A stretch of 31,794 nt of DNA from Bolinopsis microptera (GCF_026151205.1 NW_026971839.1:1-31794); one strand, 5' to 3'. Shown: positions 1-9,340, numbered from the stretch's first letter. Notes: generated by a model not told the origin, from the sequence alone. Numbers and translations: made by a program.

Positions 1-398
1 TATAGTACTGGGACAGAATGCATGCCTTCCCATAGTGATAATGAAGAATGCACCGAAGAAAACTCTCATATTGCAGTTCATTCACAGAAATTAAAACAGG
101 AAAAGTGGTGTCTGCCCTAGATCTAAAGCATGGAGATGTTTGTATCATGTCTAAAAAATCCCAGCTTCATTACAGACATGAAATCTGTACTCAACCATCT
201 TATACAGACAAAAGGATCAGTATCACAATCAGACTGATCAAACCTGTTGTCCCCAGACTAACAAGTACACCAACCAACATGTGCAATGACAACTACCATG
301 ACCCATATGAAAAAATCTCTAACTCCAGCAGCTTATTAAGAAGACGAGTTAAGAGTTCATCCATGACAGGTGCTTATCAGCAACCAGCCCATAGATAA
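1..398 (+). pseudogene. AlkB-like 2OG-Fe(II) oxygenase domain fragment, frameshifted, 5' end outside window
   Basis: Two forward frames together carry the signature of the AlkB-type 2-oxoglutarate/Fe(II) dioxygenases. The frame starting at base 1 reads YSTGTECMPSHSDNEE, which matches the proximal iron-binding H-x-D motif (His at 31-33, Asp at 37-39) in its usual Y-x-x-G ... P-x-H-S-D-N setting. A second frame, used from about base 84, reads LKHGDVCIMSKKSQ, then YRHE (distal His at 177-179), then RISITIR at 213-233, which fits the family's R-x-N-x-T-x-R 2OG-binding motif with N replaced by S. The frame change and the missing core between the motifs indicate decay. The second frame continues to a stop at 396-398 with no further recognisable domain. 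Such domains occur in host repair and demethylase enzymes, in some RNA virus replicases and in mobile-element proteins; this fragment alone does not say which source applies. Domain call good, origin uncertain. Confidence 0.6.
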
Positions 399-1374
399 TA
401 TATACATTAGTAGTAGCATGTTCAGAGACCTTAGTGGGGCATTGCTAAGCTCTAATAAGCAAAGTGCAAAAAGAGACTTTCGCCAGATAATTAATTCAAA
501 AGGAGGATAAGAAACATGTTAAAAGGGTCTTTATCTTAAAACATCTTAAAAGGGACCAATTATGTTGATTCCATTAGTAGTAGGACTGTTCTTATGGAAG
601 ATGACATGGAAGGCATTGGTCAAAATTACTAGCAGACTATGGGAGATGTTTGATAAATGATAAAGCTAAATCTTCTGTAATCAATATTTTACCAAAGGAT
701 GACACTCATAAGAATAATATGAGAATTAATTTTTCTTGAATACTTATATTTTTTTCCCTACTCTTGCCGAAGGCAAAAAGATCGTAGGGAATAAGTAATC
801 GGGTTTGGATATATGAGGTGGCCCAACGGTCCTACGTTGACGACAAAAGTCTGCTCCTTCGCAATATAGACCATTCCCCTATGATTATGTGTATTGGAAG
901 CGTTATACTGCGCGCGACGCTAGCCATGTGTTAATTAATTTCAGTGAATTTCCTCCTTCGTTGGAGGACTTCGCCGCTTCGACGCGCCGCGCGAACTAGT
1001 ACATCGTAGGGAAAATTGATCGTGCGTGGTTTAACCGCGGTGAAATTCTTGTTAATAAAACGTTTCACAAACTGTAAACATTCAAATAAAATGATTAAAA
1101 ACCCTGTTTTTTAAATCCTAAGCATCTAATTTTGATAATCACAGTTATATTTTTACCACAAGCAAATTCCCTAAATTGCGCGCATTGTTGATTGTAGTTA
1201 TAACTTTTTTCAAACTTCATAATCGCGATTAAATAATTTGCAATGTCAAATGTAATCATATAAATTGATCAAAAATGAAAAATGCTATCGTCTGATGTAT
1301 CCATTAAAAGCACGCGAAGAATACATAATTGACGATGTCAATTGATCTTCGCAGTTCGCAGCTCAGTGAGGTCC
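399..1374. other. Non-coding stretch, no gene seen
   Basis: No supported coding region. 399-770 is AT-rich. 760-1020 is more GC-balanced and holds small hairpins (for example the stem around 764-777 and the CCTCC...GGAGG stem at 951-967). A short inverted match, TTTTCCCTAC near 749-760 against GTAGGGAAAA at 1007-1016, could be the ends of an old element of about 270 bp, but it is too short to assert. Confidence 0.4.
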
Positions 1375-1456
1375 AGTAGCGCATTTCGCCGATCTAACTG
1401 TGGTTGTGAGAAGCATAATTGAGTGCGCGTCGCGGCCCAGTAACGCATCTCGCTAC
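1375..1456 (+). repeat. Dispersed repeat module J, copy 1
   Basis: About 80 bases that recur in the same orientation at 20933-21010. Shared landmarks include CGCCGATCT, GTGGTTG(T/C)GAGAAGCAT and CAGTA(A/G)(C/T)GCATC. It is part of a set of short repeats found in both the 1.4-2.6 kb and the 20-21.2 kb regions. No coding content is visible. Confidence 0.65.
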
Positions 1457-1745
1457 GATCAAACTACGTTAAAACAATGCGCAAATATTAGTGTGCAGTG
1501 GTTATACGACAGCTTGTTTGTTATGTTATTACAGAGCATGAAATTGAAAATCATGTATTGGTGAGTTATGAGAAAATAACAATTTTTCGAACGCGCGCAC
1601 GTGGCATGGAATGGCAGGCTTATAAAACAATATTTGAGCTGTTTATGTTTTAGGATTTGAGTTAGGTTTTGGTTTTATAAAGTAATTTGTAATTGTAAAG
1701 ATTTAAGATAATACAAAGATTTGACGTATGAGGTACAAATCTGTT

Positions 1746-1850
1746 GTCATACGTTGTATGACCCGCCGCGCACGAAGTGCGCGGCTCCCCCTGTATCGTC
1801 GAAGATGATACTAAAGTGAAGCGACAGTGGGGGTCACCACGTGATACAAC
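1746..1850 (+). repeat. Dispersed repeat module B with two tandem terminal hairpins, copy 1
   Basis: Begins with a hairpin (GTCATAC-GTT-GTATGAC, 1746-1762), immediately followed by a GC-rich hairpin (CCGCGCAC-GAA-GTGCGCGG), then a body containing GTATCGTC...GATGATAC and GGGGGTCACCACGTGATAC. A clear inverted copy lies at 20376-20474 with the same two hairpins. It looks like one end of a non-autonomous transposable element, but no Helitron-like CTRR end is identified. Confidence 0.6.
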
Positions 1851-1872
1851 AAATCTGTGCACCTTAACTTTT

Positions 1873-1963
1873 ACCTGGGGACCCCAGGCTATTATGTTCA
1901 TAAACGAACATATATCCGCTGAATAGAGATTCGGATGAATGACAGGCTGAACGCGGCCCGGTA
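1873..1963 (+). repeat. Dispersed repeat module A, copy 1
   Basis: Runs from ACCTGGGGACCCCAGGC through TATTATGTTCATAAAC to GACAGGCTGAACGCGGCCC. Two further copies at 20203-20274 (same strand) and 20741-20834 (inverted) form an inverted pair there. Its conserved tail GACAGGCTGAGCGC also appears alone at about 8633-8648, and GCTGAGCGCGGCCCAGTAA at 19975-19993. It is probably a transposon terminus that survives as solo pieces. Confidence 0.6.
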
Positions 1964-2143
1964 ACTTAACTTTAAATACTTACCATTAAAATCGAAATCA
2001 GCATTTACAAATGTACACAGAACGGTCGAAATCTAAATACCATCCAGCCTTCTTAACTGTTATGTGCTTTTAATACACAATATAAAAAGTGCCAGAAATG
2101 ATTGCCGCAGGTGTAAAATATTGCAATTGATTAGTGCACAAAT

Positions 2144-2356
2144 TTGAAATTGCTGCAAGCATTTGCTACAGTGCCGCAAGCATTTACTGCAGTGCCGTTG
2201 CTTTATCCAGAGCCCTCTCTGTTGTGAAACAAGCGCGTCACGCAGTATGCGTAGACTCATGGCTAGGTAAAGCAGTGCCGCAAGCGTGTGCCGCAGTGCC
2301 GCAAGCGTGTGCCGCAGTGCCGCAAACGTGTGCCGCAGTGCCGCAGTGCCGCAATA
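2144..2356 (+). repeat. Tandem repeat, unit about 21 bp (GTGCCGCAAGCGTGTGCCGCA type)
   Basis: The core at 2274-2356 repeats a 21-bp unit three times with few changes and then degenerates. Related units with GTGCCGCAAGCATTT lie at 2161-2200. The interrupting stretch at 2207-2272 is repeat module C. Both strands stay open across the array because of its repetitive composition, so reading frames here are not evidence of a protein. Confidence 0.7.
2207..2272 (+). repeat. Dispersed repeat module C, copy 1
   Basis: Carries CCAGAGCCCTCTC, then GTGAAACAAGCGCGTCACGCAGTATGCGTAGAC, split here between landmarks, then CATGGCTAGGTAAAG. Copies are at 20037-20120 and, lacking the middle part, at 26091-26142. 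It lies inside the 21-bp tandem array, which suggests insertion into it or mobilisation with it. Confidence 0.6.
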
Positions 2357-2394
2357 ACGTGACAAGGTTATCTGGAGAATGCATGAAAAACAAT

Positions 2395-2456
2395 AAAGGG
2401 GGTATTGAAGTAAAGGGGGTAAATAATAAAGGGGGTAAATAGTAAAGGGGGTAAAT
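2395..2456 (+). repeat. Minisatellite of TAAAGGGGGTAAATA-type units
   Basis: Four adjacent G5-containing units of roughly 14-17 bases, each with AAAGGGGGT(A), ending directly at the start of the foldback element at 2457. The regularly spaced G5 runs could form a G-quadruplex on the plus strand. Confidence 0.65.
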
Positions 2457-3400
2457 ATTGACCATTGTTAATGATCTGGCCCGGCGCGCGCTACTTTGTA
2501 GCTCGTGCCATCGGGCATAACATTTCGAGAAAAAAGCGGCGCGCGCTACTTCGAAGAAATTTAGACGAGTAACATCCGTCAAGGGTAAATAGTTGACGGA
2601 TGATACTTTGACGGATGTTACTCGTCTAAATTTCTTCGAAGTAGCGCGCGCCGCTTTCTTCTCGATGGCAAGTGCTATGAAGTATTGACGGATGTTACTC
2701 GTCTTAATTTCTTCGAAGTAGGCGGTGCGCCATCGACAGTAAGACGCGCGCGCTGACCATTGAATGGTTTTTAGCTCTTATTTCGGCCAGCACATTATTT
2801 TGGAAACAATCGAAAAGTTATAATACTTCCCATATAACAATCTTTTTGAAATTTGGTCAGCTTACGTAAACACTTATGTTCTACTGAACCTAATTTAGTT
2901 TGAGCAATTTCGATGGTCAGAATTCGAGTTATCAACGAACTTATACCTATTTTGTCATTTTTAGACCTCTTCATCAAGACCAATCTCTCCCAACTAAATT
3001 AGGTTCGGTAGGTAAGTATGATTGGAAGGTTCTGACAAATTTTCAGCATGATTCATAATCAGGAAGCGAAGATATGACAGAATAATACGACAAAAATCAA
3101 CGAATTTCGTCAAATTACGCGACTTTTACACCTAATTTTGCTGGCTAAAGCCGCGCACCATCAAATATGGCACTTAGGAAAAACTCACTGATCATTCCAA
3201 AAAGGTATGAAAAATTTGGTACTGCGAAAATTCTCACAGTCTCCAGAAAACAATGGTACAAAAATTTTGAAAATCCGAGCAAGTTTATTTTTATCGTGCA
3301 CTCCCTATTCGAAGTAGCGCGCGCCGCTTTCTTCTCGAAATGGCCCGACGGCACGAGCTACGAAGTAGCGCGCGCCGGGCCAGATCATTAACAATGGTTA
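2457..3400. mobile_element. Foldback/MITE-like element with about 97-bp terminal inverted repeats
   Basis: The left arm (2457-2555) and right arm (3308-3400) are inverted copies with only a few differences. Both start (reading inward) T-(G/A)-ACCATTGTTAATGATC, followed by CTGGCCCGGCGCGCGCTAC and a second GCGGCGCGCGCTACTTCGAA block. Inside lie more inverted copies of the inner part of the arm (about 2609-2685 and 2684-2737), so the left side alone can form a cruciform. The central 2740-3300 is AT-rich with no convincing protein. The arm also occurs by itself at 21098-21209. A target duplication is not clear; both flanks contain AT/TA-rich bases. Probably non-autonomous. Confidence 0.65.
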
Positions 3401-4308
3401 ATATGAAGTAGCGTTTGAAGTTTACAAGGTAAAATATATTCTAGTAACCATAGCAACAGTCACCATGACGACGTTGTCGTTAACAAATAATCATAAATCA
3501 TGTCGAAGTGCAAACTATGCGAATCTGATTTTTAGCAAACATAAAACAATATCTTACTGTTAACTTCAATTTTAATTTATTTAGTGTAGTGACAGAGTTA
3601 ATAAGGATATGAGACTGAGATATTTCAGTTGAGGAATGGAGGGGAGATGTCCATCTCAGCATCCAACACGATAGTCTCTGTGTACTGTTCTTGTTTCCCA
3701 CTTGGTGCTCTTTACATCCCGTTTGAAGAGTCCACCGGAGGATTAGGATATATTTTTATTGCGCAGGTAAAATTACAGTTTTTAGTTAGACATGAGTTAT
3801 ACAAGTTCTGCAGCTAGTTTTTATTTTTAATAAAAATCGTTTTTAATTGAGAGAATAATTTACATAATTTTAAATTGACCCATTTTTTTTTTTTTTTTTT
3901 TAAGAGAGGCTGGGCCAAGATAGCCCACGAGAGGATAGATTGAACCATTACGCTCCCTCGTTTCAGTCCATCTTTTCCTTCATCTACTGCTGGAAAATCA
4001 GAGACATGAAGAAAGATAAGACCATCGAAGAACGAAAGCCTCTGCTCGACTGACAGCGGGGTCGAATAAGTAGCATGTGACATTTTGTGTGCTAGCCTAT
4101 AATTAAAAAGTAATGTTTATAAATTGGGACTAACAGTTTGATACTTTTGCCTACAGTACAATTCGCGTTCTTTCTTTAATTTTATTGGACTGTATGTCTG
4201 AGCAATCCAAGATATCGATAATACAGTTTAACCGATTGTTGCGTTTATAGTTATACAGTTAGAGTTATAGAGTTACTACACTAACTGCGGGATTCAAGTT
4301 TTATCCAT
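3401..4308. other. Intergenic stretch with possible retroposed piece and poly(T) tract
   Basis: No confident gene. A 19-base T run at 3883-3901 has a minus-strand open frame (4083 to 3814) on its 3' side. Read on the minus strand this is a short sequence ending in poly(A), so it may be a retroposed fragment. On the plus strand 3647-3766 encodes a plausible but unrecognised peptide ending at a GCGCAG/GTAAAA donor-like site. Neither is strong enough to call a gene. Confidence 0.3.
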
Positions 4309-4310
4309 TA

Positions 4311-4431
4311 CTGTCACCAAGATGTAAATCAGATCGAACGAGAAATTAAATCGAACCAGTTCGATCTAATTCCTAGATCGAACTGGTTCGATCTAATTTC
4401 TCGTTCGATCTGATTTACATCTTGGTGACAG
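4311..4431. mobile_element. Palindromic MITE, TA target duplication
   Basis: An almost perfect 121-base palindrome. It starts CTGTCACCAAGATGTAAATC and ends with the exact reverse complement, centred near 4371. Immediately flanking bases are TA on both sides (4309-4310 and 4432-4433), the target duplication typical of Tc1/mariner-type elements. The second half of the arms repeats the word GAACTGGTTCGATCTAATT internally. A one-arm copy is at 19032-19071, also preceded by TA. It has no coding capacity and would depend on a transposase supplied elsewhere. Its ends do not match the mariner at 29281. Confidence 0.8.
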
Positions 4432-4692
4432 TAAAGTATCAGTTATTTTACAATATCAGTGTGATTATTTATCGCTAACCAGTAAACTATATGGAACAAC
4501 CAATAATTGCAAAAAGAGTGCACAGCCAGTTCAGTCTGAGTCACAACCTCCACGAAGATATCGGTTTAAAGTTCAGTTTTCCTCGGGATTGGAATTAAAA
4601 TAGCTGTTTTTGGATAAATTAGAACTTTTGTGAAAAGTAACAAAATCTGTAGTAACAAAAGTAACAAAAGCAATAAGTAGAGTCTATCGAGA
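4432..4692. other. Short intergenic stretch 3' of the GPCR gene
   Basis: No gene seen. In GPCR orientation this is downstream of the stop codon; no clear AATAAA is present in it. 4640-4676 has an AGTAACAAAA-type short repeat. Confidence 0.4.
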
Positions 4693-7600
4693 TTACTCTA
4701 TTTCTTCTCCATTTTGACCGCCTTCGCTCTTCATTTCTGCCCCTGTTCTCTCTATTTGGTTCATTTCCGTCTCTTCCTGCTTCGTTTCTTGAGTTGTTAT
4801 AAAGCAACTCAGATAATCATACTGAAAAGTTTGCTTGATCTTGTTAAGAATGAGTTTACCGAAATCATACACTGTCTCATCATAGATCCCAATTGGGTTA
4901 ATGATTGAATTGATCGGGAGGAAGAATATGCAGAACACAGAATACCAGTTTGAGGTATCGATCAACTCTGTGTAGTTAATAACGCATACCATGATGAATG
5001 GCAGCCACGTCAAGACATCTGTCATGACTATTATGGTGATTTTCCTCTGGAGTTTCCGGTTTCTTTTGGCAGCCTCCGAAGCCCTGTTGCCAGCAGCAGC
5101 ACCTGAAATTCTGGTAGCAAGTATGTTAACCATGATGTAGCACCATCCGATTATCAGCACACAGAACAGATTTGTAGAGAGGACTGTAATCGAGAACCAT
5201 CGGTAGGGAGTAGTCTCTCTGACAAAGTAGCTGAACAAACAAAATCCATTTTCACCGTAAAAACCAACGTTTGATCCCACAACATGATCATTCTCAAACA
5301 TGACCTTCACAAGGTTCTGAATAGTCTCCCAAGGCATATCTGCATGCATTGATGATCTCCCATAGTATGCTTCCAAGATTTGTATGTGCTTTTTCTTATT
5401 TGGAGCTCCCACAAAAAGAGGATTGTCATTGTAGTTGAGATTTTGAACAAAATAGTCCTCCAATGTGATTTCTGGAAATATAGCGAAGAGAAAGGCGCTT
5501 AAAAACACTATTATCACTGTAGTAGCTAGGTAGACTTTCTTTTTCCTAGACAAACCGTCCGCGGGTGCAACAAGGGATCCAATGGTTGAAGCACGGATGA
5601 TACTGAGGATCGTCATTGAGTAGAGAGACACTAAAGAGCCGATTGTGGAGAGAATTCCCAAGCCGGTGCATAGTTTACTTGTGGTCCATTCAAATTGTGT
5701 GATGCAGGTGGTGGTGTTAAAGAAGGTATCCACTACTGCCAAGAGGAGCAGGAAGACTCCCTGCAGCAAGTCACCTACTGTAATCATCAAGACAAAACAC
5801 TTGTTTATCAGAGCAGTCTCTTTTGTTAGTTTCGGGTACTCCCTCAACCCGTTTATCAGAGTGAATACGTTCAAGAAAATGGCGGTTATCCCAAAAACCC
5901 ACGCAACTACAAGTAGTGAAGAGTGGTTGAACATTTTTACTTGGTTGTAACACTCAGTGTTACACTCGTCAGAGTAGCCGTAGCAGTCGAATATTCCGTC
6001 ACACTTCTTGGAAAGAGGAATAAACTCGCCTGATTCACACTTGAAATTGTTTATACAGTTCTCCTCGTCGGATTGATCGTTGCAGTCATCTTCTAAGTTG
6101 CATACTTTATCAAACTCAATACAAAGTCCACTCTTGCAAGCAAAATACTCCTTGCTGAACCCATTGCTGTTTTTAACAGCCATGGCCAAGGTGTCGTCCC
6201 ATGCCAGTGAGAAAACCAGTTTTGATTTGGGGAAGTTGAGACAGTTAGAAGGAGTAAGAGGTTTGATGGGACACGCGTCCTGTTGATAACAGTGTCCGGC
6301 GCACGACACATACACCAAATACTCTCCAAACAGATGTCTGCAATCAATGTAGGATTTGGCATATTTCTGTGAAGTTATGACATAGGAATCTTCAATTCCA
6401 TGAACTCTCTTTTGATGAGTAAGCCTGGCGTGAGCACATTTTCCTGCCACTCTCTCAAGGCTGTATAGTCCTTTTAAACAGTAAAGCAATGTTACGACGC
6501 CGTTTTTCATTCTTGTTTTTACTCGACTCATGACCACGTAATTTTTTCGGGCCGCAAAGCATACCTGGGAATCACAGTTATAAGATTTTCCAGTGCACAC
6601 TCGATCTAGGTTTATTCTGCTGTCTGATTTTGGACACTTAAGCTGGGTGATCAGACTGCAATCCTCACTACTCTTGCCAGAAAACGAGTATATTTCTTGT
6701 GTTCCCCAGCCGCACTCCCTTGCCCACGAGTTAGAATCTTCATCAATCATGTTCATGCAATCCACCACCCCATCCATGATCCATTGTCGGGGTATTTTTG
6801 TAACAGACTTGTTGTATGACAGTCGTCTGACACAGTTAATCTCTTGACGAACCAAATCCTTGCAGAAGAAGTCTTTCTCGTCGTTTCCGTTTAAGCAGTC
6901 GTTAATTCCATCGCAAACCTTGTGTTTGTGTATCGTACATTGAAACTCCGCGTCAATGCAGACGTCATCCAAATTGTCATCACAAAGAATCAAGTCCTTG
7001 CAGATAATGTACTCGGAGATCGTAGTTGAGTGACCGTTCACATTACATGTTAGTGGACTGATTGTGGAATGAGAGCAGTTCATCTGGTCTTCATAGTCTT
7101 CACAAATCAGGAATAGAGAAACAGGATCAGGAATCGAGCATTTGGATAGAGGCGATAAGATTATTATATTTTGGCTTAAGGGTGCATTGCAAATCTCATT
7201 TCCGCCAAAGCATATTGAAAAATTAAATTGAAATCCAGTATAACAGCCCTCCCTGATACCATCACATACATCTATGATTTGCCCAGGCGTAATGTATACC
7301 TTCCTATCATTCTCTTCCTCGCAGAAAAACCCAACCGTCATGTTGTGGCATCTTGCTTCATCATCACATAATTTACAGTCACATTTTTTATCACACAGCA
7401 ACTGTTTCTCTATGCTCTTCCTGTCAGGGATGGCGCATTTATAATCATACGTTTTTCCGCAGCCGTAGTGATCAACTTTTACTCCCTCGATCTCATTCTC
7501 GCAGTTACTGGTTTCTTTGCATCGTGTCAAATCCCATTTGTTTTTATTCTTGATTGTGCCCACTTTATGTTGGTTGGTATTTGAGACTAAATCGTTTAAC

Positions 7601-8076
7601 CAATAAGGATTTCCTTGAAAGAAGGACGTCTTCTTCATGGGTACCGACACACAGATTGGTTTTCCACACACTGCCACTTTTGAACCGTAGATAGGCTCCA
7701 GATCAGTAGCTGACTTTTTATAGGTATCTTTCTTATGCGATCCGCAACTGTCGTGTCCGCAGGCTTGGTAGAAAGTTGTGTCATTAGGACAAACTCTGGA
7801 GAAAGTAGTCTCCTCACACGTCTCAAGAAAGATCCTGTAAAATCTATTAGATTTTGTGCACTTGTAGTACCATTTGTTGTTGATCAAACATTTCTCCTTG
7901 AGGAAGCGTCGGAGCAGGACACGGGTGCAGTTGCTCACTGTCATTTTGTGTATTTCTGAAGGACCGAAGGTTTCAATATTACCTTGTTTTTGTGTCGCTA
8001 AAGTGTTGGTTTCAAGTTCCCTGGCTCCGATTCCTGCAGTTACTAGTGCTATTAGCAGTAAACTGGTTGTTTTCAT
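4693..8076 (-). CDS. LDL-receptor class A domain-containing G-protein-coupled receptor, 1127 aa, intronless
   Basis: A cell-surface seven-transmembrane receptor with a large cysteine-rich ectodomain, like the LDLa-bearing rhodopsin-family receptors (snail GRL101 and relaxin-receptor-like groups), but no leucine-rich repeats are evident. Residues 1-18 form a signal peptide. Residues about 19-710 are extracellular with many cysteines and N-glycosylation sites. LDLa modules are seen at about 373-405, 647-674 and 680-705, each with the acidic C-x3-(S/N)-D-E calcium-binding signature; 428-447 is a partial LDLa-like stretch. Transmembrane helices lie near 720-743, 758-783, 803-828, 847-869, 959-985, 1010-1035 and 1042-1065. 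TM7 has NPIGIY in place of NPxxY, and the TM3 end reads SIIRAS instead of E/DRY. The second extracellular loop is unusually long, about 90 residues. A basic third intracellular loop and a Glu-rich tail follow. The start was chosen because the signal peptide begins there. Ligand unknown. Confidence 0.88.
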   Translation of the reverse strand: MKTTSLLLIALVTAGIGARELETNTLATQKQGNIETFGPSEIHKMTVSNCTRVLLRRFLKEKCLINNKWYYKCTKSNRFYRIFLETCEETTFSRVCPNDTTFYQACGHDSCGSHKKDTYKKSATDLEPIYGSKVAVCGKPICVSVPMKKTSFFQGNPYWLNDLVSNTNQHKVGTIKNKNKWDLTRCKETSNCENEIEGVKVDHYGCGKTYDYKCAIPDRKSIEKQLLCDKKCDCKLCDDEARCHNMTVGFFCEEENDRKVYITPGQIIDVCDGIREGCYTGFQFNFSICFGGNEICNAPLSQNIIILSPLSKCSIPDPVSLFLICEDYEDQMNCSHSTISPLTCNVNGHSTTISEYIICKDLILCDDNLDDVCIDAEFQCTIHKHKVCDGINDCLNGNDEKDFFCKDLVRQEINCVRRLSYNKSVTKIPRQWIMDGVVDCMNMIDEDSNSWARECGWGTQEIYSFSGKSSEDCSLITQLKCPKSDSRINLDRVCTGKSYNCDSQVCFAARKNYVVMSRVKTRMKNGVVTLLYCLKGLYSLERVAGKCAHARLTHQKRVHGIEDSYVITSQKYAKSYIDCRHLFGEYLVYVSCAGHCYQQDACPIKPLTPSNCLNFPKSKLVFSLAWDDTLAMAVKNSNGFSKEYFACKSGLCIEFDKVCNLEDDCNDQSDEENCINNFKCESGEFIPLSKKCDGIFDCYGYSDECNTECYNQVKMFNHSSLLVVAWVFGITAIFLNVFTLINGLREYPKLTKETALINKCFVLMITVGDLLQGVFLLLLAVVDTFFNTTTCITQFEWTTSKLCTGLGILSTIGSLVSLYSMTILSIIRASTIGSLVAPADGLSRKKKVYLATTVIIVFLSAFLFAIFPEITLEDYFVQNLNYNDNPLFVGAPNKKKHIQILEAYYGRSSMHADMPWETIQNLVKVMFENDHVVGSNVGFYGENGFCLFSYFVRETTPYRWFSITVLSTNLFCVLIIGWCYIMVNILATRISGAAAGNRASEAAKRNRKLQRKITIIVMTDVLTWLPFIMVCVINYTELIDTSNWYSVFCIFFLPINSIINPIGIYDETVYDFGKLILNKIKQTFQYDYLSCFITTQETKQEETEMNQIERTGAEMKSEGGQNGEEIE

Positions 8077-8106
8077 GGTTTCTTTTCTGCGGCTGTGATT
8101 CGGGAA

Positions 8107-8114
8107 TTTATAAA
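8107..8114 (-). promoter_or_regulatory. Possible TATA box of the GPCR gene
   Basis: The octamer TTTATAAA lies 31 bases before the ATG at 8076 on the coding strand. If used, it would leave a leader of only a few bases, so it may be chance in AT-rich DNA. Confidence 0.25.
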
Positions 8115-9200
8115 CGTTACTACCTGATCAGAAGGGTTTATGATCTTATATTTGATAAATTTTATGCAAATAATCAAGATTATTGTTGGGGAATCAAGTA
8201 AGGGAAGATCGAGGGAAGGTATCACTCGATCTAGGATCCGTCTTAAAGTGTGGCAAAGCTGATATTTAGCGTATCATAAACCTGGGATATGTTGCCTTCA
8301 ACAGCTACAAGATCTAGAAGGCCTCATGGAATGAAAAAGTTAAAACGCTTCTTTACAAAGGCCTAATACTGTACAATGTTTTAGTCGTCCCTTTACGATA
8401 TAGGGGGATTACAGGCTTTGGAAAACAGCCAAGCAGATAAGGTACTTCAGTAAATATGCCAAACTCTATAATAAAATACTGAGATACGGGAAAAGTTAAA
8501 AGGTCCAGTAAAGACCACTGAGTTATGGGACAAATTACAAATTAAATCTTGTAGAATTCTGCAATGACCACTGAGTTATGGGGAAGTTAAATACAAATTA
8601 GCTACTTTGTATTTTGCTTGCCGCAGCTCCCTGACAGGCTGAGCGCCGCCCGCTTTATACCCAAACACTCTAACGCGTAGACCTTTACCCTCAGATTTAA
8701 GTCCTTTGTCTTCAATAAAAATGTAACGTGCGATGCTAAAATTTGACGCGTGAGATTCGTTAGTATAAAAATAGCTACAAAATCCCTTTGTTCTCGATAA
8801 ATATTATATATTTTTAAAATTCTGAATTGTGAGTGTGAGAACGTGACAATACTTTTTTCCTTTGTTGTTTTTTTATTTTATTTTTCCTTTGTTTTTTTGA
8901 GACCACTCAAACTCAAAGTTGCAGCTATAGAACAGACGCTTCTTTGTATAATAAATATAATAAATTGCGCTCATGCGCTGACTTAAATCTTTTATTTTTA
9001 AATACAGAGCATCCTTAATATTATGAAGCGTACACCAATTATTTGAGAGGGTCAGCAGTTTTTATTTATAAAATCAAATTCGAATTACATGAATATTAAT
9101 TATCATTAAGATTAGGACGATGATTAATAATAATCACTGTACACTTGACTGTCACGTTACTTTTTAACACGTTCTCTAGGCCGGTGGCCCTGAATTACTA
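8115..9200. other. Intergenic stretch, no gene seen
   Basis: AT-rich. It contains a short direct repeat, GACCACTGAGTTATGGG, at about 8513 and again at about 8566, and a fragment of module A (GACAGGCTGAGCGC, near 8633). No conserved protein motif was found on either strand. Confidence 0.4.
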
Positions 9201-9204
9201 CATA

Positions 9205-9340
9205 CTATTCGAAACCCCTAACCCTTTAATCTGATCCCAACCCCGCCCCAAACCTAACCCAATCCCTATGTCCTAACTGGACTTGAAGCATATGCTGAAA
9301 CTCCAACCCTGGCCTGGCCCTAACCGTTAGGTCCAAATCG
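9205..9340. repeat. Degenerate CCCTAA-like C-rich stretch
   Basis: A run with irregular CCCTAACCC, CCTAACCC and CCCTAACCG words, resembling decayed TTAGGG-type telomeric repeats on the minus strand. The words are neither tandem nor in register, so this is at most an interstitial remnant. Confidence 0.3.

Noticed and set aside
2134-2582. Open frames on both strands over the GCCGCAGTGCC and AAAGGGGG repeats
   Set aside because: Translation of tandem repeats stays open on both strands; the proteins are repetitive and overlap, with no domain.
5645-8201. Plus-strand frames opposite the GPCR
   Set aside because: All are antisense shadows of the 1127-codon receptor frame.
9205-9340. Interstitial telomere
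   Set aside because: CCCTAA-like words are scattered and out of register, with no tandem run.
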